Source of the DNA: an uncultured Olsenella sp.
GTDB taxonomy: Bacteria > Actinomycetota > Coriobacteriia > Coriobacteriales > Atopobiaceae
Reading direction: 5' to 3'
NCBI GenBank assembly: GCA_949291295.1
Contig: CASEVE010000001.1
Coordinates: 60,331-124,330 of the forward strand
DNA length: 64,000 bases
The notes beneath the pieces are model-generated. The model saw nothing but the letters and a program-made list of their open reading frames with translations. It did no database searches and had not been told where the DNA came from. Positions 1 to 8,078 of this stretch are shown here, in pieces. The translations under genes were made by a program, and so were the position numbers. Positions within the stretch are counted from its first letter, which is position 1. Each line of letters begins with the position of its first letter.

Positions 1-1083
1 CTCAAGCTCGCGGCGGATGTCTGCCACGATTGAGTAGATCGAGTCGCGCACGTCGGCGCCGTTGACCACCACGGAGAATGAGTCGACGCCCGTGGGGATG
101 TGCTCAACGGAGACGCCGTAGCGCTCCAGGATAGTGAGGGCGCGGCGAACAAAGCCCACCTCGTTGGACATGTGAGCCTTCTTCACGTGCACGGATATAA
201 AGTCGCGCTTGCCAGCAATACCGGTGATGAGGTGCTCGTCCTCGCCCGCACGGGCCTTCTCGCGGATGATCGTGCCCACGTCGTCCGGGCGATTGGTGTT
301 CTTGATCTGGATGGGGATATTCACCTCGCGCACCGGGAAGATGGCCTCCTCCTGAAGGACCGAGGCTCCCATGTAGGAGAGCTCGCGCATCTCGTCAAAG
401 GTGATGCGGCGGATGGAGCGCGGGTTCTCCACGATGCGCGGGTCCGCCGAGAGAAAGCCGGAGACGTCGGTCCAGTTCTCGTAGAGGCCGGCGTCGATGC
501 AGCGCGCGAGGATGGCGCCCGTGATGTCACCTCCGCCGCGCTGGAAGAGCTTGATCTGGCCGTCCACCGTGGCGCCGTAAAAGCCGGGCAGCACAAAGGA
601 GCCCTGGCGCACCATGACGTCCTTGAGGCGCACGGCGGTGCGCTCCATGTCCACCTCGCCGTTGTGGTGGAAAACCACCACGTCAGCCGCGTCCACAAAG
701 GGCATCTGCAGGTACTCGGCCATGAGGTGGGCGGTGAACCACTCGCCACGGGAGACCACGTACTCGGGCGAGTGCTTCTTGATGTTCTTGGCAAAGAGCT
801 CAAACTTCTCGTGAACCGGCCACTTGAGGCCCAGCTCGTCGGCAATGTCAACAAAGCGCTGCTCGATGTCGGCGAGAAGGGCGGTGCAGTCCACGTGGTA
901 CTGGATGTGCGCGTTCACCAGCAGGAGCAGGTCAGTAATCTTGTTGTCCGCCGAGAAACGCTTGCCTGCCGCGGAGACAACCACGAAGCGACGGTCCGGG
1001 TCGGACTCGACGATGTCCTTGACCTTGCGGAACTGCTCGGCGGACGCGACGGAGGACCCGCCGAACTTTGCGATCTTGATCAT
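1..1083 (-). CDS. lysC: aspartate kinase (3' end beyond window)
   Basis: Aspartokinase phosphorylates aspartate, the first step toward lysine, threonine and methionine, in the cytoplasm. The reverse strand reads MIKIAKFGGSSVASAEQF from an ATG at 1083, with the family's N-terminal KFGGSSVA nucleotide-binding motif at residues 5-12. 361 residues are visible. An ACT-type region begins near residue 300 (HVKKAHMSNEVGFVRRA), and the C-terminus lies outside the window. The gene follows hom on the same strand with 58 bp between them, so the two are probably one transcript with hom first. The paired ACT domains known in this family make it the likely point of threonine or lysine feedback, the more so because the neighbouring Hom appears to lack an ACT domain. 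The family is certain; the gene symbol is by analogy. Confidence 0.93.
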   Translation of the reverse strand, partial: MIKIAKFGGSSVASAEQFRKVKDIVESDPDRRFVVVSAAGKRFSADNKITDLLLLVNAHIQYHVDCTALLADIEQRFVDIADELGLKWPVHEKFELFAKNIKKHSPEYVVSRGEWFTAHLMAEYLQMPFVDAADVVVFHHNGEVDMERTAVRLKDVMVRQGSFVLPGFYGATVDGQIKLFQRGGGDITGAILARCIDAGLYENWTDVSGFLSADPRIVENPRSIRRITFDEMRELSYMGASVLQEEAIFPVREVNIPIQIKNTNRPDDVGTIIREKARAGEDEHLITGIAGKRDFISVHVKKAHMSNEVGFVRRALTILERYGVSVEHIPTGVDSFSVVVNGADVRDSIYSIVADIRRELE

Positions 1084-1129
1084 GAGAAAAACTCATCCTT
1101 TCTGGATGGGACTAGAGCAAAACCTGGTC

Positions 1130-1166
1130 GATGATGACAAACTACCCTGTCACCTTTGTCATCATC
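1130..1166. repeat. REP-like palindrome overlapping the hom stop codon
   Basis: Perfect 12-bp arms GATGATGACAAA / TTTGTCATCATC enclose a 13-base loop. The left part of the structure contains the last codons of hom, and the TAG at 1142-1144 lies in the loop. The core resembles the palindrome at 21012-21042, since both contain TGACAA, CTGTCACC and TTGTCA. There is no T-run, so it is not a classical terminator. It may act on mRNA stability between hom and the aspartokinase gene. Confidence 0.7.
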
Positions 1167-2281
1167 GCGGCCATGAACGAGGTGGGGTCGGCGAGAAGCG
1201 CCTCGGAGAAAATCGCCCGCGCGCCCTCGGCGGTGAGATCGCGCACGAGGTAGGCACCCTTGCCGTATGGCTCCTCCCCGTCGAGCTCTGCCGCGGTGCG
1301 AAACACGTAGTCGCCACGCAGCAGCGTGGGATCGTAGGTAAGGCCGCGTGAGAAGTCGTAGGCGGGGCGGCGCGCACCCGTGGCACAGTCGAGCACGTCC
1401 TGCACGATCGCGTTTCCCGTGGGCAGGCTCCCGGCACCCTGGCCGTAGAACTTGAGCTCCCCCACCGTGGTGGCGTCAAGCGTCACGAGGTTGAAGTTGC
1501 CGGGAACGTTGGCCTCGAGCGACTCCACGGGAACGGCCACCGGCTCAACGGCCACCGCGTAGCGCTCGCCCTCCCTCACACCACGGCCGAGCAGCTTCAC
1601 CGTGCGCCCATGGGCGGCAAAGAGGTCGAGATCGGCCTTGGTGAGGGTGCGGATGCCCGTCACCGGGAGGTCCTTCTCGCATGCCACGTCAAAGGCCACG
1701 CTGGCCGAGATGATGGTCTTGTTGGCCACGTCGATGCCGTCGATGTCCGCGGAGGGGTCGCGCTCGGCGTAGCCAAGACGCTGTGCCTCGGCAAGGACGT
1801 CGTCAAACTCGGCACCTTGCTTGCGCATGGCGTCGACAATGTAGTTTGTTGTCCCGTTCATGATGCCCGAGAAGGACGTGATCTCGTCGACGCGACGGGC
1901 CTTCTCGATGCCCGCGATCCAGGGGATGCCGCCGCCAACCGCAGCCTCGATGTAGAGGCCCACGCCAGAGGCCTGCGCCGCAGAGGCAAACTGCGCAAAG
2001 TGCGCCGCCACAACGGCCTTGTTGGAGGTCACAACGTGCTTGCCGGCAGCCAGGGCAGCCATGATGTAGGTATGCGCGGGCTCGACGCCTCCCATGCACT
2101 CCACCACGAGCTCAATCTCGCCGTCGGCGACAATCTCGTCAAAGCTGGACGTCATGCGCGGGTCAGAGAGCCTATCGGGCAGCTCGAGGATGCGGGCCAC
2201 CTCCACCTGGGGCACGCGTGCGGAGATGATCTCGTCCACGCCGCGGCCAACCGTACCGTAGCCGAGAAGGGCAATCTTCAT
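1142..2281 (-). CDS. hom: homoserine dehydrogenase
   Basis: Reduces aspartate semialdehyde to homoserine with NAD(P)H, the branch point to threonine and methionine. The Rossmann GYGTVGRG motif is at residues 7-14. The MNGTTNYI segment and the D-x-x-G-x-D-x-x-x-K catalytic signature (DIDGIDVANK) follow. I start at the ATG at 2281 because the fold begins there and an AAAG/GGA stretch lies just upstream; an in-frame ATG at 2311 adds ten unlikely residues. At 379 aa it is shorter than the common form of about 430 aa, and I cannot see a C-terminal ACT domain, so threonine inhibition through this enzyme is doubtful. It is divergent from thrC (100 bp apart) and leads the hom-aspartokinase transcript. 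Confidence 0.95.
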   Translation of the reverse strand: MKIALLGYGTVGRGVDEIISARVPQVEVARILELPDRLSDPRMTSSFDEIVADGEIELVVECMGGVEPAHTYIMAALAAGKHVVTSNKAVVAAHFAQFASAAQASGVGLYIEAAVGGGIPWIAGIEKARRVDEITSFSGIMNGTTNYIVDAMRKQGAEFDDVLAEAQRLGYAERDPSADIDGIDVANKTIISASVAFDVACEKDLPVTGIRTLTKADLDLFAAHGRTVKLLGRGVREGERYAVAVEPVAVPVESLEANVPGNFNLVTLDATTVGELKFYGQGAGSLPTGNAIVQDVLDCATGARRPAYDFSRGLTYDPTLLRGDYVFRTAAELDGEEPYGKGAYLVRDLTAEGARAIFSEALLADPTSFMAAMMTKVTG

Positions 2282-2381
2282 TGACGTCCAATCTTTCGAA
2301 TGTGTGTCCATCGAGCGGGGCGCGGCGCCCGAAGGCTATGATACTTGCATCCAAAGCAACGCCCCGGAGCAAGGAGCACCC

Positions 2382-3866
2382 GTGAACACGTTCTACCACA
2401 GCACGCGCTCTGCCGCTGATTCCGTAACAAGCAAGCAAGCAATTCTCGCCGGAATTGCACCAGACGGGGGCCTCTACGTCTCCGACGAGCTGGGCGAGAA
2501 GTCCATCTCGCTCGAGGCCGTCTGCAACCGCGGCTTCCAAGATACGGCCACCGACGTGCTGGGAACGCTGCTTCCCGACTACACGGAAGACGAGCTCACC
2601 AGCTGCGTAAACGCCGCCTACGGCGTCCAGTGGGACAGCGAGGCCATCTGCCCCGTGACGCCCCTCGGCACCGACTGGCTGCTCGAGCTCTACCACGGCC
2701 CCACCTGCGCCTTCAAGGACGTGGCCCTTCAGATGCTGCCGCAGCTCATGCGCGTGGCGCGTGCTGGCGACGGCCGCAAGATCATGGTGGTCACCGCCAC
2801 CTCCGGCGACACCGGCAAGGCCGCACTCGACGGCTTTGCGGGCGTGGAGGGCACGGGCGTCACCGTGTTCTACCCGCACGGCAAGGTCTCCGACATCCAG
2901 CGCCTCCAGATGGTCACGCAGCTTGGCGGCAACGTGGCGGTGTGCGCCGTGCGCGGCACCTTCGACGACTGCCAGGGCGAGGTCAAGCGCATCTTCTCCG
3001 ACCGCAATCTCGCCGCGCGCCTTGCCGAGAAGGACGTGGTGCTCTCGAGCGCCAACTCCATCAACGTTGGCCGCCTGGCGCCGCAGGTCACCTATTACTT
3101 TGACTCCTACGCGCAGCTCGTCCGCCGTGGCGCTGTGCGTATGGGCGAGGAGGTCACCTTCTGCGTGCCCACCGGCAACTTCGGCGACGTCCTCGCGGGC
3201 TACTACGCCAAGCGCCTGGGCCTGCCCGTCCGCCGCCTCATCGTGGCATCCAACGCCAACAACGTCCTCACGGACTTCCTCACCACCGGCACCTATGACC
3301 GTCGTCGCGACTTCCACAAGACCATCTCGCCCTCCATGGACATTCTCGTCTCGTCCAACCTCGAGCGCCTGCTCTACTTTGCCTCCGAGGGCGACTGCGA
3401 GCTTGTCTCCTCCCTCATGGCAGACCTTGCCGAGAAGGGCGTCTACACGGTGCCCGAGCGCGTGATGGACAAGATTCAGAGCCTCTTTGCCTGCGGCTGC
3501 GCCAACGACAAGGACACGCGCGAGACCATCCTCAACACCTGGCGCGAGCTCGACGTGCTCATCGACCCACATACCGCGGTGGCAAAGCACGTGCTCGACG
3601 CGTTCCCCACCGACGGCACCGAGCGCGTCTGCCTCTCCACGGCAAGCCCCTACAAGTTCTGCTCCGACGTGCTTGCCGCGCTAGGCGAGGTCACAGATGG
3701 CATGAACGACTTCGCGTGCATGGACGCGCTCGAGCGGCTCACGGGCACCTCTGCCCCCGCCCAGCTCTCCGGTCTGCGCGTGGACGCGGTGCTGCACGAC
3801 GACGTCTGCGATCGTGAGCACATGGGCAGCTTTGTTGAGAGCGCCTGCGCAAGGGTGTTCCTGTGA
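2382..3866 (+). CDS. thrC: threonine synthase
   Basis: Converts O-phosphohomoserine to threonine with pyridoxal phosphate. The protein is 494 aa, the usual size for the bacterial type. The PLP lysine lies in GPTCAFKDVALQML (Lys112), followed by a serine/glycine-rich ATSGDTGKAAL phosphate-binding loop and CVPTGNFGDVLAGYYAK. I chose the GTG at 2382 because AAGGAG sits 6 bases upstream and the family N-terminus (NTFYHSTR) starts there; upstream codons to 2304 are open but lack a ribosome site. It is divergent from hom, so the 100-bp gap holds both promoters (a TATGAT at 2337-2342 is one candidate -10). The stop overlaps the thrB start by four bases. Confidence 0.95.
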   Translation: MNTFYHSTRSAADSVTSKQAILAGIAPDGGLYVSDELGEKSISLEAVCNRGFQDTATDVLGTLLPDYTEDELTSCVNAAYGVQWDSEAICPVTPLGTDWLLELYHGPTCAFKDVALQMLPQLMRVARAGDGRKIMVVTATSGDTGKAALDGFAGVEGTGVTVFYPHGKVSDIQRLQMVTQLGGNVAVCAVRGTFDDCQGEVKRIFSDRNLAARLAEKDVVLSSANSINVGRLAPQVTYYFDSYAQLVRRGAVRMGEEVTFCVPTGNFGDVLAGYYAKRLGLPVRRLIVASNANNVLTDFLTTGTYDRRRDFHKTISPSMDILVSSNLERLLYFASEGDCELVSSLMADLAEKGVYTVPERVMDKIQSLFACGCANDKDTRETILNTWRELDVLIDPHTAVAKHVLDAFPTDGTERVCLSTASPYKFCSDVLAALGEVTDGMNDFACMDALERLTGTSAPAQLSGLRVDAVLHDDVCDREHMGSFVESACARVFL

Positions 3867-4771
3867 TCGGCGCCGACGGTCGCGAGCGGCCCATGGTCAT
3901 CGTGCGCGTCCCGGCGACGAGCGCAAACGTGGGCGTGGGCTTTGACTGCCTGGGCCTCGCGCTCGACCTCACCGCCACGTTTCTCATGACGCCCGCGGAG
4001 AAGCTCGAGGTCGTGGGCTGCGAGGAGCGCTTTCGCGGCGAGGACAACCTCGTCTGGCAGAGCTATCTCGACGCCTGTCGCGAGCTTGGCCTTGAGGCGC
4101 AGCCGCTTCACATCACGATTCTCTCCCCCATTCCGCTCTCGGGCGGCCTAGGCTCGAGCTCGGCCTGCGTGATTGCGGGCATCGGGGCCGCGATGGCGCT
4201 CTCGCCCGAGGGCTTTGACCGCACGCGGGCGCTCGAGCTCGCCGTGAGGTTGGAGGGACACCCCGACAACGTGGCGCCAGCGCTTCTCGGCGGTCTGGTG
4301 AGCTCCTTCGTTGACGGGGACATCACCACGTCGACGCGCATGGACGTGGCCGACAACCTGCGCTTTGTTGCCGTGGCGCCGCCCTATGAGGTGCGCACCG
4401 CAGAGGCGCGGCGCGTCCTTCCCACCGAGGTCTCCCGCGACACGGCCGTCTGGCAGATGGGCCGATGCGTGGCCATGGTGCGCGCGCTCGAGACCGGCGA
4501 CGCCGAGCTGCTAGGAGCCGCGTGCCACGACAAGCTGCACGAGCCCTATCGCGCGAAGCTCATCCCGGATTACGACTCCCTACGCACTGCGGCTCTCGAG
4601 GCCGGAGCCTACGCGTTTATGATCTCTGGCTCCGGGTCCACGATGATTGCCGTCGCTGACGGGGACGAAGCCGCCGCAAACGTGGCAGCCGCAATCGCAG
4701 GCACCTGCCCCGGCTACTGGCTGCGCACCCTTCCGGCAAACATCCTCGGCACCACCGTCGAGGTCCACTAG
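3863..4771 (+). CDS. thrB: homoserine kinase
   Basis: GHMP-family kinase that makes O-phosphohomoserine for ThrC. All three GHMP motifs are visible: PATSANVGVGFD near the N-terminus, the ATP loop PLSGGLGSSSACV at residues 91-103, and the C-terminal SGSGSTMIAV. It is 302 aa, normal for the family. The GTG at 3863 forms a GTGA overlap with the thrC stop and has AAGGG upstream, which suggests translational coupling; an internal ATG at 3893 (MVIVRVPATS) would also give a full domain but lacks a good ribosome site. No clear terminator follows, only two direct copies of GGTCCTTCTCGGCC at about 4776 and 4794. Confidence 0.95.
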   Translation: MIGADGRERPMVIVRVPATSANVGVGFDCLGLALDLTATFLMTPAEKLEVVGCEERFRGEDNLVWQSYLDACRELGLEAQPLHITILSPIPLSGGLGSSSACVIAGIGAAMALSPEGFDRTRALELAVRLEGHPDNVAPALLGGLVSSFVDGDITTSTRMDVADNLRFVAVAPPYEVRTAEARRVLPTEVSRDTAVWQMGRCVAMVRALETGDAELLGAACHDKLHEPYRAKLIPDYDSLRTAALEAGAYAFMISGSGSTMIAVADGDEAAANVAAAIAGTCPGYWLRTLPANILGTTVEVH

Positions 4772-4827
4772 CAGGGGTCCTTCTCGGCCTGTGGTCCTTC
4801 TCGGCCCCACCTCTTCCGTCCCTTTGG

Positions 4828-4952
4828 CTGAGTGGGCACAAAGATTCAACCAATCCGACCCATGGGGCTTAAGTGGGCACTCTCTAGCTGGGGTTTTATC
4901 CCAGCGCCCCCTTGAGTGGGCACAGCAGGTTCAACTTTTGTGCCCACTCAAG
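4828..4952 (+). repeat. 120-bp structured repeat element, copy 1
   Basis: GAGTGGGCAC-type boxes occur at 4830, 4871 and 4914 on the plus strand (steps of 41 and 43 bp), and a final inverted copy lies at 4940-4949. The first and last boxes extend through a conserved GTTCAAC-like tail. The last two form a hairpin with 13-14-bp arms (4911-4952). The whole element aligns base for base over long stretches with the reverse complement of 6281-6404, including the shared segments GGCTTAAGTGGGCACTC and AGCTGGGGTT. The two copies flank the gene at 4997-6079 in opposite orientation. Confidence 0.85.
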
Positions 4953-4996
4953 ACGCGGGCAAGGCAACGTCGACCATTCCACGACACACCCCGGGC

Positions 4997-6079
4997 CTAC
5001 GAAGGCCGCACGCAGCGCACCCACGGGCCGAGAAGAACCCTGCGAAGCTCAAACTGCGCCCTCCTAAACCCTGTATCGCCAAAATCAACTTCAACGCCGA
5101 GGCTGTCTGCCACCATGCGGGCAAGCTCATCCGTTAGCGGCCGCGACGACAGCTGGAACTTCTCGACCACAATGACCTCATTTCCCACGTGGTTGAGAAT
5201 GTTTCCCTTTCGTGCGTCGGAGACCTTTCTTCCCGGCTGCTTATGAACCTCCTCGCCCTTGTACTCCACAATGAGGCCGTTGTCCCACGTAAGGTCGCAG
5301 ACATACCCATCGACGCCATAGGTGGCGGCGTCTGCGGCGGAAAGAGGCGTCATGATGTTGAGCCGCGGCGCCGCAAGGCCATATCCACCCCGGCTGCGCG
5401 GCAGCGAGAGAAGCAGCGTCGTTCTCACCTCGCCCGGAGACGCCGCATGCTCAACCGCAAGGTCGAGAAGACCGAGCACCCTGAGCGCTCCTCTCGGCAT
5501 TCGCAGTCCCGCTTGTCCGCGGACCCTCCCAACCTCATCGAGCCACGCCCGCATAGACGCAACCGAAATCAGCGCAGGACCATGGCCAAGGCCCGTCCTG
5601 GACCCGACATCCGGTACAAAGAGCCCCATGAACTCGCTCATCAACTCAAGAAGAGAGACGTCGTCAAGAAACGGCGCCACCTGAAGGATGCAAAGCGAGA
5701 CGCTCGCAACAAGAACGCCCTCCCGCGACTCCAGAAACGTCCCCGCAGGATATGGCCCAGCACAGAGATGCCTAACCGCCCCGGGATGGTGCTCCCTTCC
5801 CGACTGCGTGGAGACCAGATAGTCAACCAGCCGCGCGTCGCTCGTAGGCAGACCAAGCCTCTTAAGGTCTCTCCTAAGAACGCGCCGAGAAAGACGCGCT
5901 GGCGCCGAGGTCAAAGACGTCATGCGCGGCAGAGGGCCACGGTTGACACGCGCGCTCTCATCAAACAGCAGCCTGCACAACAGGTTGCCGGGATTCTCCC
6001 GAGCCAGCGCGCGACGAGCCTCCCGCCACAGCGCGATTCCCGTAAAGTAGCCCAGGCACAGCCTATCGTCATCTCTCAT
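4997..6079 (-). CDS. PD-(D/E)XK-like hypothetical protein
   Basis: I do not recognise a named function. The C-terminal 100 residues look like a restriction-endonuclease-type (DUF559-like) core. YVCDLTWDNG with Asp262 is followed by LIVEYKGEE with Glu272 and Lys274, the D...E-x-K spacing of PD-(D/E)XK nucleases, then a strand VGNEVIVVEKFQL. The N-terminal 240 residues are alpha/beta-rich without a motif I can name. Coriobacterial genomes carry many proteins of this general layout, sometimes labelled AbiEi-like. The ATG at 6079 is preceded by GGGAGGG with proper spacing, so I prefer it over one at 6118. The gene stands alone and is bracketed by two inverted copies of a 120-bp repeat, which suggests it moves or is maintained with them. 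A Vsr-like or defence role is possible but unproven. Confidence 0.6.
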   Translation of the reverse strand: MRDDDRLCLGYFTGIALWREARRALARENPGNLLCRLLFDESARVNRGPLPRMTSLTSAPARLSRRVLRRDLKRLGLPTSDARLVDYLVSTQSGREHHPGAVRHLCAGPYPAGTFLESREGVLVASVSLCILQVAPFLDDVSLLELMSEFMGLFVPDVGSRTGLGHGPALISVASMRAWLDEVGRVRGQAGLRMPRGALRVLGLLDLAVEHAASPGEVRTTLLLSLPRSRGGYGLAAPRLNIMTPLSAADAATYGVDGYVCDLTWDNGLIVEYKGEEVHKQPGRKVSDARKGNILNHVGNEVIVVEKFQLSSRPLTDELARMVADSLGVEVDFGDTGFRRAQFELRRVLLGPWVRCVRPS

Positions 6080-6280
6080 GGCATCCCTCCCTGACCGGAA
6101 GGTACGACACGCACACAAGGGAGGCAGTGCTCATTTTGGTTTCTGCAGAAATGACCCCTGTAAGCTCCGTGAAAGTTAGCGAGAAGAACGACAATCATCC
6201 TCGCTCAATGCCGGCGATAGCAAATCAAACGCAACGGCCGCCGCTTCGCCGTTATCCCCGCCCCGCCGCGCCGCCCCGCC

Positions 6281-6404
6281 GTGAGTGGGCACAAAAGTTG
6301 AACCACTCGTGCCCACATAAGGTACTTCTCGACAAGAACCCCAGCTCAGGAGTGCCCACTTAAGCCGTCCGCATCGGAGTAGTTGAAACTTTGTGCCCAC
6401 TCAC
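6281..6404 (-). repeat. 120-bp structured repeat element, copy 2 (inverted)
   Basis: Boxes GTGCCCACAT, GTGCCCACTT and GTGCCCACTC start at 6309, 6352 and 6393 (steps 43 and 41), and an opposite copy GAGTGGGCAC starts at 6283. Read on the minus strand it matches copy 1 (4828-4952) in box order, spacing and much of the intervening sequence. The outer ends form inverted arms, GTGAGTGGGCACAAA against TTTGTGCCCACTCAC. It lies 200 bp upstream of the nuclease-like gene. Confidence 0.85.
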
Positions 6405-6451
6405 GGAGAGGCCCGGCAACGGAGAGGCCGAGAAGAACGACGTCGCCCCGC

Positions 6452-6489
6452 AAAAAACGACGGCGGACCCGGGAGGAGGTCCGCCGTCG
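6452..6489 (-). terminator. terminator of the liv operon
   Basis: On the minus strand a 12-bp stem CGACGGCGGACC / GGTCCGCCGTCG with an 8-base loop is followed by six T (A at 6452-6457 on plus). It is 24 bp past the livF stop. Confidence 0.9.
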
Positions 6490-6512
6490 CCTGACGCCAT
6501 GATCGGTGGAGG

Positions 6513-7223
6513 TCATCCGCCGAGGTAGGCCTTCCTAACGTCATCGTCAACAAGCAGCTCGGCACCGGTGCCGGTCTTCTTGATGGTGCCAATCTCAAGG
6601 ACGTAGGCACGGTCGGCAATGGAGAGCGCCATGTTGGCGTTCTGCTCGACGAGAAGAATCGTGGTGCCCGCCTCGTTGAGCTGCTTCACGATGTCAAAGA
6701 TCTCCTGAACCAAAATGGGGGCCAGGCCCATCGAAGGCTCATCCAGCATGAGCAGACGCGGGCGGCTCATGAGGGCGCGTCCCATCGCAAGCATCTGCTG
6801 CTCGCCGCCAGAAAGTGTGCCCGCCACCTGGCTGCGACGCTCCTTCAGGCGCGGGAAGTGCGTATACACCTTCTCGAGCGTCTCCTTGTTCTCCGCGTCG
6901 GAGCGGGTGTAGCCACCCATCTCAAGGTTCTCAGCAACGCTCATCTGGGTAAACACACGCCTGCCCTCGGGACAGAGCGCAAGGCCGCGCTTCATGACCT
7001 TGTGCGCCGGAACGCCCACGATCGAGCCGCCGTCAAACTCCACCGAACCCGAGTCGGGCTTGATGAGGCCCGCAATGGTGTTGAGCGTTGTGGACTTACC
7101 CGCGCCGTTAGCGCCGATCAGCGTCACGATCTCGCCCTCGTTGATGTCAAAGGAGATGCCGCGCACAGCCTTGATGGCCCCATAGGAGACGTGCAGGTCC
7201 TTTACGGAAAGCAGGGTAGCCAT
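6513..7223 (-). CDS. livF: branched-chain amino acid ABC transporter, ATP-binding subunit LivF
   Basis: Second ATPase of the LIV importer. The Walker A motif GANGAGKST, the ABC signature LSGGEQQMLAMGRALM and the Walker B motif LLMLDEPSMGL are intact, and the QEIFDIVKQLNEAG segment and short C-terminus are typical of LivF. It has 236 aa, the family's usual length. Its ATG abuts the livG stop. It is the last gene of livJHMGF and is followed by a strong terminator. It works at the inner face of the membrane with LivG to power LivH/LivM. Confidence 0.95.
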   Translation of the reverse strand: MATLLSVKDLHVSYGAIKAVRGISFDINEGEIVTLIGANGAGKSTTLNTIAGLIKPDSGSVEFDGGSIVGVPAHKVMKRGLALCPEGRRVFTQMSVAENLEMGGYTRSDAENKETLEKVYTHFPRLKERRSQVAGTLSGGEQQMLAMGRALMSRPRLLMLDEPSMGLAPILVQEIFDIVKQLNEAGTTILLVEQNANMALSIADRAYVLEIGTIKKTGTGAELLVDDDVRKAYLGG

Positions 7224-8078
7224 CTACTTCACCTCCTGCTTGCCGAGATAGGCCTCGATGACGCGCGGGTCGTTTTGAATCTGCTCGGGCGTACCCTTGG
7301 CGATGATCTTGCCGTAGTCCAGCACGCCCACAACCTCGCACACACCCATGACGAGCGACATGTCGTGCTCGATGAGCAGGATCGCAATCTGGAACTCGTC
7401 ACGGATCTTCTGGATGTTCTCCATCAGCTCCTCGGTCTCAGCCGGGTTCATGCCGGCCGCAGGCTCGTCGAGGAGCAGCACCTTGGGGCTCGTGGCAAGC
7501 GCGCGCAGAATCTCGAGACGCCTCTGGGCGCCATACGGGAGGTTGCCCGCCTGGGTGTCTGCGTACTTGCGCATGTCAAAGATGTCGAGAAGCTCAAGCG
7601 CGCGGTCGTGGAACTCCGCCTCCTGCTTCCAGTGACCAGGAAGACGCAGCATATCCGTGATGAGGTGCGTCTTCATGGTGTTGCCAAAGCCCACGAGCAC
7701 GTTCTGCTCAACGGTCATCTGGGAAAAGAGTCGGATGTTCTGGAAGGTGCGGGCGATTCCCATGCGGTTGACCTCTGCCACGGACTTGCCCGCCGTGTCA
7801 TAGCCGTCAACGAGCACGGTTCCACGGGTGGGCTGATAGACGTTGGTCAGCAAGTTGAAGATCGTGGTCTTGCCCGCACCGTTGGGACCGATGAGGCCAG
7901 AGATCTCCGTGCGACCCATGGCAATGTTGAAGTCATCAACGGCCGTGAGTCCGCCAAAGTCGATACCCAGGTGCTCCGCCTGCAGCACCGGGATGGTGCC
8001 AAGGTCGCGCTCGGGAATGAGGTTGGGCGTCTCCATCTGCACGAGAACGGAGCGGTGCTTCTTCTTCTCGCTAGACAT
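7224..8078 (-). CDS. livG: branched-chain amino acid ABC transporter, ATP-binding subunit LivG
   Basis: First ATPase of the LIV importer. Walker A is GPNGAGKTT, the signature region is LPYGAQRRLEILRALA and Walker B is VLLLDEPAAGMNP. The C-terminal VVGVLDYGKIIAKGTPEQI extension with the 'PRVIEAYLG' tail is typical of LivG. It has 284 aa, slightly longer than average because of a charged N-terminal stretch (MSSEKKKHRS). It overlaps the livM 3' end by 8 bp and abuts livF, so translation is probably coupled along the operon. Confidence 0.95.
   Translation of the reverse strand: MSSEKKKHRSVLVQMETPNLIPERDLGTIPVLQAEHLGIDFGGLTAVDDFNIAMGRTEISGLIGPNGAGKTTIFNLLTNVYQPTRGTVLVDGYDTAGKSVAEVNRMGIARTFQNIRLFSQMTVEQNVLVGFGNTMKTHLITDMLRLPGHWKQEAEFHDRALELLDIFDMRKYADTQAGNLPYGAQRRLEILRALATSPKVLLLDEPAAGMNPAETEELMENIQKIRDEFQIAILLIEHDMSLVMGVCEVVGVLDYGKIIAKGTPEQIQNDPRVIEAYLGKQEVK

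Noticed and set aside
2172..3590. Long minus-strand frame opposite thrC
   Set aside because: GC-rich shadow of thrC; low-complexity His/Val/Ala/Gly product without a family. The same holds for other long opposite-strand frames across the window.
4776..4807. The repeated GGTCCTTCTCGGCC after thrB as a terminator
   Set aside because: They are direct, not inverted, repeats and lack a T-run.
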